DNA from: Streptomyces coeruleorubidus
Lineage (GTDB): Bacteria; Actinomycetota; Actinomycetes; Streptomycetales; Streptomycetaceae
DNA: 64,000 nucleotides
NCBI RefSeq assembly: GCF_008705135.1
Contig: NZ_CP023694.1
Coordinates: forward strand, 9,271,699-9,335,698
Reading direction: 5' to 3'
Notes under the pieces: generated by a model
What the model was told of the DNA's origin: nothing
Seen by the model: the letters and a program-made list of their open reading frames with translations, nothing else
Database searches by the model: none
Made by a program: the position numbers and the translations under genes
In this document: piece after piece, positions 44,301 to 52,353 of the stretch
Numbering within the stretch: the first letter of the stretch is position 1
Layout: every line of letters begins with the position of its first letter

Positions 44301-44749
44301 CGGCCGGCTCGACCCGGTACACGATCCGCACGGACCTGACCCGCCCGGCCACGGTGGCCGCAACCACCAGCCGCCTTACCGCGGCCTGGACCTTCACCTC
44401 GAAACACACGTCACAGCAACCGAGCGCCTCCACCCCCCTCCCTCTCTCCACCGTCCGCTTCCATCCCACCCTCACCCCCACCGGCACGGCCGCCTCCGGC
44501 CGCCGCACCACGGTCCCGCTCTCCATCGAGGGCCCGGCCGCCAAGCACCTGAAGTCCCTGGTGGTGAAGGTCTCCTACGACGCCGGAGCAACCTGGTCCG
44601 CCGTCGGCGTGACCACCGACCACGGTAAGAAGACCCTTGCCATCACCCATCCGACCAAGGCCCGCTCCGTCTCCTTCAAGACGACCCTGACCGACACCGA
44701 GGGCAACACCTACTCGGCGACGATCCTGAGGGCGTACCTCCTCACCTGA
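41363..44749 (+). CDS. Secreted S8 (subtilisin-like) serine protease, multidomain
   Basis: 1128 residues from ATG 41363, which shares a base with the previous stop (TGATG). Signal peptide ~1-22, then a propeptide. The catalytic triad is complete: Asp250 (VAVLDTGIDTTHPDL), His282 (GHGTHVAATVAGSG) and Ser457 (MSGTSMATPHVAGAAA), with oxyanion Asn378 (AAGNDG). The ~650-residue C-terminal part is beta-rich (fibronectin/CARDB-like stretches such as VTYRNDGDGPVTLDLAATATG). Extracellular proteolysis; expression is tied to the ECF sigma factor. Confidence 0.93.
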   Translation: MRIGSSSAALAALLVAGVMTGVSVTDTGTGLGLRTADTDTASEFGARTAGAATAAAAGAGSPARFVTLVTGDRVRLDARGRVTGVQQAPGREDVPVSVRRLGGEQYVVPADAAARIGQGTLDKRLFDVSALIRAGYDDARRGTLPLIVTYDGTGARRANTQKSLVADADVTVRRNLPSLGGSALTVPKSEADDAWKTLTTAPGVARVWLDGRFTARAVQGEASGNVTQIGAPGAWAAGYDGKGVKVAVLDTGIDTTHPDLASLVTESKDFSGTGSTEDRTGHGTHVAATVAGSGARSGGLYRGVAPGAEILNAKVLDDSGEGSASSVIAGLEWAAAQGAKVANLSLGHTDTPGNDPVETAVNALSRSTGMLTVAAAGNDGPGPGTLSSPGTAKSALAVGAVDGKDRIADFSSTGPTADSALKPDLTAPGVDIVSAKAAHGELGAPAADGYVSMSGTSMATPHVAGAAAILAQRHPDWTGQRIKQALTASAVPTAGLTGYQQGTGRISVAPALTQTVVSEQTSVSFGEQRWPHFDDQPLTRRVTYRNDGDGPVTLDLAATATGPSGQTAPEGMFRLSAPRLTIPAGGTASVDLTADTRTEAADGAYSGAVIATEPGTETVVRTAFGVVREAEAHDLTLKFLDRGGKPVSSPLTEIFGHSGDYWTTELNDSQQIAKGVYKVRVPRGDFVVDTVMSAAEGGTGAEGTTALVRPKLSITRNTTVTFDARKARPVEITPPRGGGKMLDGWLNFGVGAGSEAHNTTLFWGPFTNLRTATLGPAAAPGKLSTQLGGLWQKGSTTYNLLYNLPDRFPTGYRHTARMSELALMKGHFGSSVAHRKGIVNAMWHGPSLSLGTVSAPFPLPATVKTYVTTPKGFGWTVGLGQQNASEDDTDVFYGEESPVSYRAGRTYESTYNVGVFSPLVGGAYGAWRSGDTLDLCVPDLADGAGHPASSVAARHTTVTAGGSTLLDNDGDLCQTVDDLPAGSTRYTIRTDLTRPATVAATTSRLTAAWTFTSKHTSQQPSASTPLPLSTVRFHPTLTPTGTAASGRRTTVPLSIEGPAAKHLKSLVVKVSYDAGATWSAVGVTTDHGKKTLAITHPTKARSVSFKTTLTDTEGNTYSATILRAYLLT

Positions 44750-44945
44750 CCCACCGGGTGCAACCCGCGAAATGCTCGTCAGCTCCCTGCAACTCGCGTG
44801 CGGCGAACCGGTTCATGCCGGTCGCCTCCGTGGCCGCCGGTCCGCGGGAGCGGCCCCCCGGACTGATCGTCACGTCACTGGCCGGCAGGCACCCCGCTCC
44901 CTGAACCGCGGCTTCACGCCCGGAGAAAAACAGACCGAAGGAGAG

Positions 44946-45137
44946 ATGGACATGGACGAACGAGCGGAAGCTCCGGGCGAGGAGACCGAACCGGAGGAGT
45001 CGGAGGAGGCGGTCAGGACCGCCCTTTGGGTGGCCTGGACGGCAGGGGGGCCGGCAGAAGGGGCAACGACACGTCCCGCTCGACGCCGGGCCAAGGGGAA
45101 GCGACGAGCCACGCCGAGGACAAAGACTGAGGCTTAA
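44946..45137 (+). CDS. Small acidic/basic protein upstream of the STAND gene
   Basis: 63 residues from ATG 44946 (GAAGGAGAG upstream). The N-terminal half is very acidic (EAPGEETEPEESEEAV), the C-terminal half very basic (RPARRRAKGKRRATPRTK). The end of this ORF and the following ~120 bases recur in inverted orientation at 31868-32058. Function unknown. Confidence 0.5.
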   Translation: MDMDERAEAPGEETEPEESEEAVRTALWVAWTAGGPAEGATTRPARRRAKGKRRATPRTKTEA

Positions 45138-45258
45138 CACCCGGACGACACCGAGTCGATGCTGCACACATCCGAGTAGCGCCTCCTGTCCCGGGATGCT
45201 GCCCCGCTCGGTACCACTCTCACGTAGAAAGCGCTTCATCACACCGATCTTCGACGGC
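45068..45258 (+). repeat. Duplicated segment (intact locus)
   Basis: About 190 bases covering the small ORF's 3' end and the STAND-gene promoter region match the reverse complement of 31868-32058. GAAAGCGCTTCAT near the end resembles a LacI-type half-palindromic operator. Confidence 0.7.
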
Positions 45259-45286
45259 AAAATGGGCCTGACGAAAGGAGCTTGGA

Positions 45287-47344
45287 TTGGGAGCGGCGGG
45301 ACTGGCGGACCGACTGGCCGCGGCACGAGCCGGAGCGCTGGTGGGCAGGGAGCAGGAGCGGGCGGTGCTCGACCTGATGCTGTCGGGCGCGGCGCAAGCG
45401 CCGTTTGTGGCGTACCTGCACGGCCCCGGCGGCATCGGCAAGTCCTCGCTCGTGCGCTACGCCGCCCGGCAGGCGGAACTCGCCGGCCGCCGCGTGGTAC
45501 ACGTGGACGGACGGTTCCTCGAAACCGATCCGCGCCGACTCGAGGAGGCCGCCGCCCCGGCATGCTCCGAACCCGGCACGGTGCTGCTCATCGACACCTT
45601 CGAACAGTGCCAGCCCCTCGAGACGTGGCTGCGCGAGACCTTCCTGCCGCGGCTCGCCGACCAGGCGATCGTGGTGGTGGCCGGCAGGGTCGCCCCCGAC
45701 GCCGAATGGTCGCTGGACCCCGGGTGGGCGCAACTGTTCACCGCACTGCCCGTACGGCCGCTCGATCCCGCCGAGTCCGACGCCCTGCTCGCCGCCCGGG
45801 GGGTCCCCGCCGAGCAGCGCGGCGCCTTCGTCGCCTTCGCCGGAGGCAGCCCGCTCGCCCTCTCCCTGGCCGCCTCCGTGCCCCCGGCCGCGCCCGGCGC
45901 GCCGTGGTACCCCGCCGGCGACACCCTGACGACTCTGGTCGAGCGGCTGGTCGGCGACCTGCCCAGCGCCCTCCATCGACGCGCCCTCGAAGTCGTCGCG
46001 CAGGCCTATGTCACCCGCGAGCCCCTGCTGCGCGCGGTACTGGGTGACGAGGACACCAATACGGTGTTCACCTGGCTGCGCCAGCTGCCCTACATCGAGG
46101 TCACACCCGAAGGGCTGCACCCGCACGACGCGGTGCGGGCGACCCTCGAGGCCGACCTGCGCTGGCGGGACCCCGAGCGCTGCGACGACATCCGCGCCCG
46201 CATCTCGCTCGCCGGCCTGCAGGCCGTACGCTCCGCCACCGCCGACGACGCGCTCTTACGAGTCGCGGAATGGATGTTCCTCTTCCGCGACCACGACCGC
46301 CCGGACAACCTGTACGACCACCGGAAGCACCCCCACATCGAGGACACTCCGCTCCGGCCCGAAGACGTGCCCGCCGTGCTGCGCATGGCCGAGGCGGCCG
46401 AGGGCCCGGCATCGGCAGCCGCGGTCGCGCACTGGCTGCGCCGCCAGCCGGACGCCTTCCGCGTCCACCGCTACACCGGCTCCACCACACCTGTTTCGTT
46501 CATGGCCATCCTGCGACTGGACGCACCCCTGCCCGAGGACCGCGCCGAGGACCCGGTGATCGCAGCGGTCTGGGACCTCGTGGAGACGGCCGCTCCCCTG
46601 GGACCGGGCGAGCACCTGGGCATCCGCCGCTTCGCGGTGCAACCCGGCGGGCACCAGCAGCCCTCACCCCTGATGGAACTCATCAGCCGGCGCACCATCG
46701 CCGAGGAGATGAGGACCCAGCAACGCGCGGTGACCTTCACCGTCTTCGAAGACGCCGACCGGTGGGGCCGCTACCTCGCCGAGGCCGGAATGCCGCAAGT
46801 CGCGGCCGTGGACGTCGGCGGCCTGCGACAGCACGTCTTCGGCCGGGACTGGCGACGGCAGACAGTGGAACAGTGGGTGCAAAACCGGGCGCGCACCGCA
46901 CTCACGCCCCTGGCGACATGGCCTGCAACCGCCCCCGCGAGGGGCCCGGACGACCAGCTGCCGCGCGCCGCGTTCGAGGAAGGCGTACTCGAGGCGCTGC
47001 GCACCTGGCACACCCCACGCGCATTCGCGACCAGCGCCCTGCTGCACTCCCATCTCGTGACACCAGGCTCACCCGACCCGGCCGCGGACCTGCGCGGCGC
47101 CATCACCACCGCCCTCGACGCGATACAGACCGACCCGGCGGGCGTCAAAGCCCACGAGGCCCTCACCGCCACGTACATCACGGCCCCCCGTACCCACAGG
47201 GCTGCCGCCCGACGACTCGGGGTGCCCTACGGCACCTACCGGCGCCACCTCGCCCTGGCCAAGGAACGCCTCACCGAACAACTGCTGCGACAATCGGCCA
47301 CGACACCCACACCGACCCCGCCACACCAGTTGCCGAGGGAGTGA
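45287..47344 (+). CDS. STAND/AAA ATPase regulator with C-terminal HTH
   Basis: 685 residues from TTG 45287 (AAAGGAGC upstream). Walker A GPGGIGKSS (46-54) and Walker B GTVLLIDTFEQC (~97-108) define an N-terminal STAND-type P-loop domain. A middle region of ~450 helical residues follows. The C-terminus HRAAARRLGVPYGTYRRHLALAKERL is a helix-turn-helix. Streptomyces use such proteins as large signal-integrating regulators. Preceded by the small acidic/basic ORF. Confidence 0.8.
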   Translation: MGAAGLADRLAAARAGALVGREQERAVLDLMLSGAAQAPFVAYLHGPGGIGKSSLVRYAARQAELAGRRVVHVDGRFLETDPRRLEEAAAPACSEPGTVLLIDTFEQCQPLETWLRETFLPRLADQAIVVVAGRVAPDAEWSLDPGWAQLFTALPVRPLDPAESDALLAARGVPAEQRGAFVAFAGGSPLALSLAASVPPAAPGAPWYPAGDTLTTLVERLVGDLPSALHRRALEVVAQAYVTREPLLRAVLGDEDTNTVFTWLRQLPYIEVTPEGLHPHDAVRATLEADLRWRDPERCDDIRARISLAGLQAVRSATADDALLRVAEWMFLFRDHDRPDNLYDHRKHPHIEDTPLRPEDVPAVLRMAEAAEGPASAAAVAHWLRRQPDAFRVHRYTGSTTPVSFMAILRLDAPLPEDRAEDPVIAAVWDLVETAAPLGPGEHLGIRRFAVQPGGHQQPSPLMELISRRTIAEEMRTQQRAVTFTVFEDADRWGRYLAEAGMPQVAAVDVGGLRQHVFGRDWRRQTVEQWVQNRARTALTPLATWPATAPARGPDDQLPRAAFEEGVLEALRTWHTPRAFATSALLHSHLVTPGSPDPAADLRGAITTALDAIQTDPAGVKAHEALTATYITAPRTHRAAARRLGVPYGTYRRHLALAKERLTEQLLRQSATTPTPTPPHQLPRE

Positions 47345-47420
47345 CCTGTGGGCAGCGCTGAGCACGGTTGAGCAGCACAGGTGTCTGCCTCGGGCAGGCG
47401 CTGGCCGCGATGCTCGTGGC

Positions 47421-47918
47421 ATGACCAAAACGAGTGTCCCGATCACCGTCTTCGCCCGTACAACGTCCAGCCCCGCGCACACCTACCAGGTCATCGTGCC
47501 GATCGACCTCGCCCAGGTGTTCAAGCCGTGGGGACCGTTCCCCGGCGTCGCGGAAGTGCGCGACCAGACCGGCACCTGGAACCGGCCGGGGACGTCGCGC
47601 CAGACCTGGTTCACCGACGACTCCAAGGCCGACGAGCGGCTTACCGAGATCGCGGAGGGGCACGGGTTCGCCTACGAGCTGAGTGGCTTCACCAATGTGC
47701 TGGCCAAGCTGATCTCCGGGGTGCGCGGCGAGTGGTCGTTCCTGCCCGATGGCACCGGCACGTCGATCCGGTGGACCTACGACTTCCGGCCGCTGCCAGG
47801 CCGCCGCTGGATCGTCGCGGGGCCGTTCAAACAGCTCTGGGCCCGCTACATGCGCGCTGCACTCACCAGGATGGTGACCGTGGCGCAGGAAACGCCCAAG
47901 GGCATCATGGAGGAGTGA
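47421..47918 (+). CDS. SRPBCC (START-like) family protein
   Basis: 165 residues. HTYQVIVPIDLAQVFKPWGPFPGVAEV, a beta-rich middle (GEWSFLPDGTGTSIRWTYDF) and a long C-terminal helix (FKQLWARYMRAALTRMVTVAQ) give the helix-grip fold that binds hydrophobic ligands. Role unknown; polyketide cyclase-like or lipid carrier. Confidence 0.75.
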   Translation: MTKTSVPITVFARTTSSPAHTYQVIVPIDLAQVFKPWGPFPGVAEVRDQTGTWNRPGTSRQTWFTDDSKADERLTEIAEGHGFAYELSGFTNVLAKLISGVRGEWSFLPDGTGTSIRWTYDFRPLPGRRWIVAGPFKQLWARYMRAALTRMVTVAQETPKGIMEE

Positions 47919-47938
47919 GCGACCTGAGCTTCGGCACC

Positions 47939-49177
47939 CTAGTAGGGCTTGGTCAGGTCGGTGTTGGGCTGGGTATGTCGCGGTTGCAGGTGGGGCAGGC
48001 GCCGGTCCAGGTCGCGGACAACTTGGTAGAGGCTCAGGCCGACGCCGTGTCTTTTGGGGCCCCGGGCCAGTCGTTGCAGGGTGCAGAAGGCGTGGGCGAC
48101 GGAGACGAGGGTGACGTGGTGGTGCCGGCCGCCCCAGGTGCGGCCCTCGAAGTGGGCCAGGCCCAGGGCCTGTTTCATCTCCCGGTAATCGTGCTCGATG
48201 CGCCGGCGGAGTTTGGCCAGCCGGACCAGGGTGGTCGGCGGGGTGCCGGCGGGCAGGTCGGACAGCCAGAACTGGACCGGCTCGCTCTTGCTTGCGGGCC
48301 ATTCGGCCAGCAGCCAGCACGCGGGCAGCTCCGGGCCGTCGGTGGCCTGTCGGATCTCGCGTCCGGCGGGCCGGATCCGCAAGGCCACGAAGCGGGAGTA
48401 CATCCGCTTGACCCCGGAGCGGCCGGTGCCAGGCCGGGAGCCCTCCCGCCACTGCACCGGCCGTGCGGTCTTCCGGCCCGCCGCGATGACCAGCTCTTTC
48501 ACCGACCGGGCAGGGTCGGGGTACTTCGGCACCGGCGGGCGTCCGTTGCCCGAGTACGGCTCGCACACCGGGACCGCGTCGGCGGGCTGTGCCGACAGGG
48601 TGGTAGAGATCCCCACCACGTAATTCAGGCCGCGCACCTGCAGCCCGTGCCGGAAGGCCGCGGCGTCACCGTACCCAGCGTCCGGGATGGCCAGCGGCAC
48701 GTCGATCCCCCAGGAACGGGTCTCGTCGGGCATGTCCAGGGCCAGCTGCCACTTCTCCACGTGCCCGATGTCGTCGGGAATGCCGCAGGCAGTGCGACGG
48801 GCGACCTCGCCGGGGTCGGCCTTCGGTGAGGCCGGGTCCCAGGTCTGGGGCAGGAACAGCCGCCAGTTGACCGCCGTCGAGGCGCGGTCGGACGCGAGGT
48901 GGAGTGAGACGCCCACCTGGCAGTTGGTGACCTTGCCGGCGGTTCCGGTGTACTGCCGCGACACGCACGCCGAGACACTCCCGTCCTTCAAGAACTCGGT
49001 GTCGTCGAAGACCACGGCTTTCGGCCGGATCACCGCCTCCATCCGCCAGGCCAGCTGGGCCTGGATATGCGCCGGGTCCCGAGGGCTGGTGGTGATGAAG
49101 TTCGCCAGAGCCTGACGGTTGCCGTCAGCCCCGAGCCGGGCGGCCATCGGCTCGATGGACTTGCGCCGCCCGTCGGT
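47939..49177 (-). pseudogene. IS701-family transposase, N-terminally truncated
   Basis: The frame from ~49175 reads LTDGRRKSIEPMAARLGADG and then the IS701 core: VVFDDTEFLKDGSVSACVSRQ, GIDVPLAIPDAGYGD and RRRIEHDYREMKQALGLAHF. It matches the family through to the usual C-terminus at 47939. The first ~50-60 residues are missing; in-frame TAG sits right before CTG ACC. It is joined at ~49180 to an IS5 fragment on the other strand. Confidence 0.8.
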
Positions 49178-49180
49178 CAG

Positions 49181-49306
49181 CTATCCCTCAAGGCATGGCG
49201 AGGCATCGCCACCCGGTACGACAAGACCCCCGACAGCTACCTCGCCGGCCTCCACCTGCGCGCCTCAATGATCTGGATCAAGGACCTCACCCGGACCACT
49301 CAGTGA
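49181..49306 (+). pseudogene. IS5-type transposase C-terminal fragment
   Basis: LSLKAWRGIATRYDKTPDSY plus LAGLHLRASMIWIKDLTR is the well-known C-terminus of IS5-group transposases in actinomycetes. It begins exactly where the IS701 homology on the other strand ends. Confidence 0.75.
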
Positions 49307-49329
49307 TCACGACTCAATACGCGCCCCAA

Positions 49330-49809
49330 CTAAAGGGGTCGGTGTCCGGCGATGGCGCCGCCAGGATCGTCCAGGAGGGCGATGCGGGCGGTGATGCGTT
49401 TGCCGACCGGCTCCCGCTGCGCTTCGAAACCCTGGGCGACGGCCATGATGATCTCCAGACCGTGCTGGCCCAGCCGTCCCGCGTCCGCGGCCCGGGCCAC
49501 CGGCAGCACCGGATCGCCATCCCACACCACCACTTCGACCGTGTCGCCGACGATGCGCAGGTCCATCAGCACCGGGCCCGGCGCGTACTTGCGGGCGTTG
49601 GTGACCAGCTCGCTGACCACCAGCTGGGTCAGGTCCATGGCACGCTGCGAGACCGGCAGGCCGTACTCGCCTTGGACGCGCGTGAGGAAGCCGGCGGCGA
49701 GGTGGCGGGCGTGGGCGATGCACGCGCCGTCGCCCTCCAGGGCCACCGTGGTCTGTATGACTTGCTCATCCGGTACCGCGCTGTCCTCACCCACCGGGGC
49801 CGGTTCCAT
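49330..49809 (-). CDS. ATP-binding anti-sigma-like protein (RsbW/SpoIIAB type)
   Basis: 159 residues. The N-box is LTQLVVSELVTNARKYAPGP, the G1 part VEVVVWDGDPVLP, and the G2 part GQHGLEIIMAVA, as in histidine-kinase-like serine kinases. Transcribed divergently from a STAS-domain gene (49957), the usual antagonist partner. Likely part of a partner-switching control of a sigma factor. Confidence 0.85.
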   Translation of the reverse strand: MEPAPVGEDSAVPDEQVIQTTVALEGDGACIAHARHLAAGFLTRVQGEYGLPVSQRAMDLTQLVVSELVTNARKYAPGPVLMDLRIVGDTVEVVVWDGDPVLPVARAADAGRLGQHGLEIIMAVAQGFEAQREPVGKRITARIALLDDPGGAIAGHRPL

Positions 49810-49956
49810 CGCGACTCGCTTCTCCTACCCCGTTCACACCCCCGCGCGTACCCGCGCATGGTTGGTACACGCTTTACGCCCTCGATGGGAGGGCATTACC
49901 CGCTCTGTGCCGGGCAGCACGGCAGGTGAAGATCTTGGTGTGCCAATATCACCGAC

Positions 49957-50334
49957 ATGGTCGAGGGAGAGATGGCGGACGCCGGACAGGCCTCGCAGCC
50001 CGCCCGGCTGTCGGTCGTCTCCGCCGCCACCGACGGCAGGATCGTGCTGACCCTGGTAGGAGAGATCGACCGCGACACCGGCCAGACGCTCCGCCAGACC
50101 CTGGACGCCTCCGGAACTCCCCGCCCCCGCATTGTGGTCGATCTGAGCCGGGTCACCTTCATGGACTCCACCGGCATCAACCTCTTCATCGCCGCCCACC
50201 GCAGCCTCACCGAGGCCGGCGGCTGGATACGCCTGGCCTCACCGACCGAGGCTGTGATGCGCCTCCTGCAGATCGTCGGCGTCGACGCCGTCATCGACTG
50301 CCGCGAAACCCTCCGCCAAGCCCTCAGCAACTGA
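49957..50334 (+). CDS. STAS-domain anti-sigma factor antagonist (RsbV type)
   Basis: 125 residues from ATG 49957 (ATG 49972, after GAGGGAG, is in frame). VLTLVGEIDRDTGQTLRQTL, then VVDLSRVTFMDSTGINLFIAA, where the Ser of MDSTG is the expected phosphorylation site. Its kinase partner is probably the divergent gene at 49330-49809. Confidence 0.88.
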   Translation: MVEGEMADAGQASQPARLSVVSAATDGRIVLTLVGEIDRDTGQTLRQTLDASGTPRPRIVVDLSRVTFMDSTGINLFIAAHRSLTEAGGWIRLASPTEAVMRLLQIVGVDAVIDCRETLRQALSN

Positions 50335-50371
50335 CCGGTCACCCGTACCGGCCATATGCTGCCCGACCGGC

Positions 50372-50680
50372 TCAGCGCTGATGGTGATCCCGCTTGGACA
50401 GGTAGAGGGGACGGAGCTGGCGCCAGTAGCCGTGCACGAGGTCTTCGGCCTCCTGCACCGCCCGCTGAGCGCATGGCTCGCCCGTCGGCAGGCGTGGCTC
50501 GGCTCGGACAGTGGTGGATCCCGTGCGCCGGACCTTCCATAGCGCCGTCCAGCGCGAGGCACGGCGGGATACGCCAGCAGTGCGCGGCCTGCTCCTTCGG
50601 CCCGTCAGGCACCATCGCGCGAGCAGTATCGCGGCCACCACCGACAATGCGCTGGCGGCATAGACCTCATGACCGGCCAC
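50372..50680 (-). CDS. Small membrane-anchored protein
   Basis: 102 residues from GTG 50680 with AGGAGGAG upstream. One N-terminal membrane helix (YAASALSVVAAILLARWCL) then a basic cytosolic part with EAEDLVHGYWRQLRPLY. No family recognised. Confidence 0.5.
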   Translation of the reverse strand: MAGHEVYAASALSVVAAILLARWCLTGRRSRPRTAGVSRRASRWTALWKVRRTGSTTVRAEPRLPTGEPCAQRAVQEAEDLVHGYWRQLRPLYLSKRDHHQR

Positions 50681-50789
50681 TGGCTCCTCCTGCCGGACAC
50701 CCGCATGGACCGTGCCGAATTCTTGTGCCCCGGTATCCCATCGGCAACGTCACCGCTGGGATAAGAAACCCTCACACATGCCTCGCCGG

Positions 50790-51030
50790 GTGGTGACGGT
50801 CAGCGGCACGCTCGCCGGCCTGCTCGCCCCCGCACACCTGCGCCGCCCTCCCCCGCCGACGTCCCCCACCTGACGCGTCGCACTGACGGCGGCGCGGCGC
50901 GGCGGCCCCGGCGGTGCGCAACCGGCTGAGCGCGCCCCGATCCCCGACCGCGGCCGGGCCGCCCATCCCGCCCTCCCTCCCTCATCCTCAACTCCAACCA
51001 GGGCATGGGCGAAGGGGGGTTGCAACGGCG
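50790..51030 (+). pseudogene. DNA-ligase 3' end remnant plus downstream flank
   Basis: This stretch matches the last ~90 bases of the ligase gene at 8238-9212 and ~140 bases beyond its stop (8095-8335, read on the minus strand). Shared blocks include CGACGTCCC, ACGGCGGCGC, CCCCGATCCCC and CTCATCC-TCAACTCCA. The ligase body is absent. It indicates that a second ligase copy once stood here or that recombination moved the segment. Confidence 0.65.
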
Positions 51031-51176
51031 AGGTTCGTCCACTGCAGGTCGGAGTGGGCGGCTGTCGCCCTCGCGGCGCAGCAGCCGGACTCGGGTTACC
51101 CGGCGACCCAGGTGTGCGGCGCGAGTTCGGTTGGCCGGCGGTGCGTGCCCTCTGCGGGTAGATAACATGCCTCGCC

Positions 51177-52091
51177 ATGGACTATCACCGCCAATTCCAT
51201 CGCGAGGCGATCGAACGGGGTATCCCGGAGGATGAGGTCAGCAAGTTCGCCGAGTTCCTGCGTTTCGCGATCTGGACAAGCGAGCGCCCCAACGGCGTTC
51301 CGGTCGGGCGTAGCGGCGGGTTACCCCGGCTGCCGGTGGGCATGGAGTGGCCGTCCTCCGAGCACGGGCCGCTGCCGTTCGTCGCCTCCTTCGACTGTGC
51401 GGCGCTTCCCAGAGTCGACGGCCTCGCCCTGCCGGCGGACGGCTCGCTGCTCCTCTTCTTGCACCACGAGTGGGCCCACGAGACCTATTCCGTCGCCGAC
51501 GAGCAGAAGTTCGCGCGGGTTGTGTACGTACCGGCCGGCACCGACACCGCAACAGCGGAGGAGCCCGACCACGATGAGGACGTGTTCTGCAACATGACGC
51601 TCGACTTCGTCGGCCGGGAGTACGACCTCTTCGCCACGGTCAACGCGGAACTGCCCAGCTGGTTCGAGGACGACGATGAGGCTTCGCGGTCCGACAACCA
51701 GGAGCACCTGGCTCGCAACCTGGCACACAGAAAGGAACTTTGCGCTCTGGCCAGAGAGCTCTGGCCAGAGCGCAACGGCGCCGATATCTATCTCGGCGGG
51801 TACTCCGCGGGCATCGGCGAGCTTGCCACCGACAACATGTACACCACGCCGGAGACCAGGATGGCGGAGGACATCCTTGAGGCACGCGAAAAGGCCGGCG
51901 AACTCGTCGTCCCGCCGGACGAGTGGCATCTGCGCCTTGAGGAAGAGGCTCTTCGGGTGATGCGCGAGTGGGTGCCGCTTGCCCAGTTCGGTCCGGAAGA
52001 GGTCTACCTCGCACGTTTCCTGATCCGCCACGACGACCTCGCCGCCGGTCGATTCGACAAGGCGCTGTCCTTCACCGCATTCACCGAATAG
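51177..52091 (+). CDS. DUF1963 (YwqG-like) family protein
   Basis: 304 residues. GGLPRLPVGMEWPSSEHGPLPFVASFDCAALP is the signature of DUF1963 proteins (GGxPxLPxGxxWP....FLaQid), and DGSLLLFLHHEW continues it. The C-terminal segment with PERNGADIYLGGYSAGIGE (GG-Y) fits as well. Cytoplasmic; function unknown, sometimes linked to polymorphic toxin immunity. A strong terminator follows at 52094. Confidence 0.8.
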   Translation: MDYHRQFHREAIERGIPEDEVSKFAEFLRFAIWTSERPNGVPVGRSGGLPRLPVGMEWPSSEHGPLPFVASFDCAALPRVDGLALPADGSLLLFLHHEWAHETYSVADEQKFARVVYVPAGTDTATAEEPDHDEDVFCNMTLDFVGREYDLFATVNAELPSWFEDDDEASRSDNQEHLARNLAHRKELCALARELWPERNGADIYLGGYSAGIGELATDNMYTTPETRMAEDILEAREKAGELVVPPDEWHLRLEEEALRVMREWVPLAQFGPEEVYLARFLIRHDDLAAGRFDKALSFTAFTE

Positions 52092-52093
52092 GC

Positions 52094-52141
52094 GGCGCGG
52101 CGATCGGCGTACGTCCCGCGACGCACGCCGATCGCCGCGCC
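52094..52141 (+). terminator. Strong hairpin terminator
   Basis: A perfect 17-base stem, GGCGCGGCGATCGGCGT at 52094-52110 pairing with 52125-52141, with a 14-base loop, directly after the DUF1963 stop. Confidence 0.8.
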
Positions 52142-52353
52142 ACGACGGAGTCCGGGCGGGCGCGCAGCGCCAACATCACCGCGACGGCCTCCTGGGCGAG
52201 GCCCCAGACAGGAATCAGCGGCCATACCCCAGCCAGCCGCGTACCCAACCTCTCGGGGCAATACAACTAGTGCTCTGACCGCATAGGTTCGCCGGGTTGG
52301 TGGTCGTGGGGGTTGGATGTGAGGTGACGTCCGAACCGACCTCTGGAGGTGCG

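Noticed and set aside
41543..44407. 954-codon open frame on the minus strand
   Set aside because: Shadow of the S8 protease gene, whose catalytic triad is unmistakable; long antisense frames are common at this GC content.
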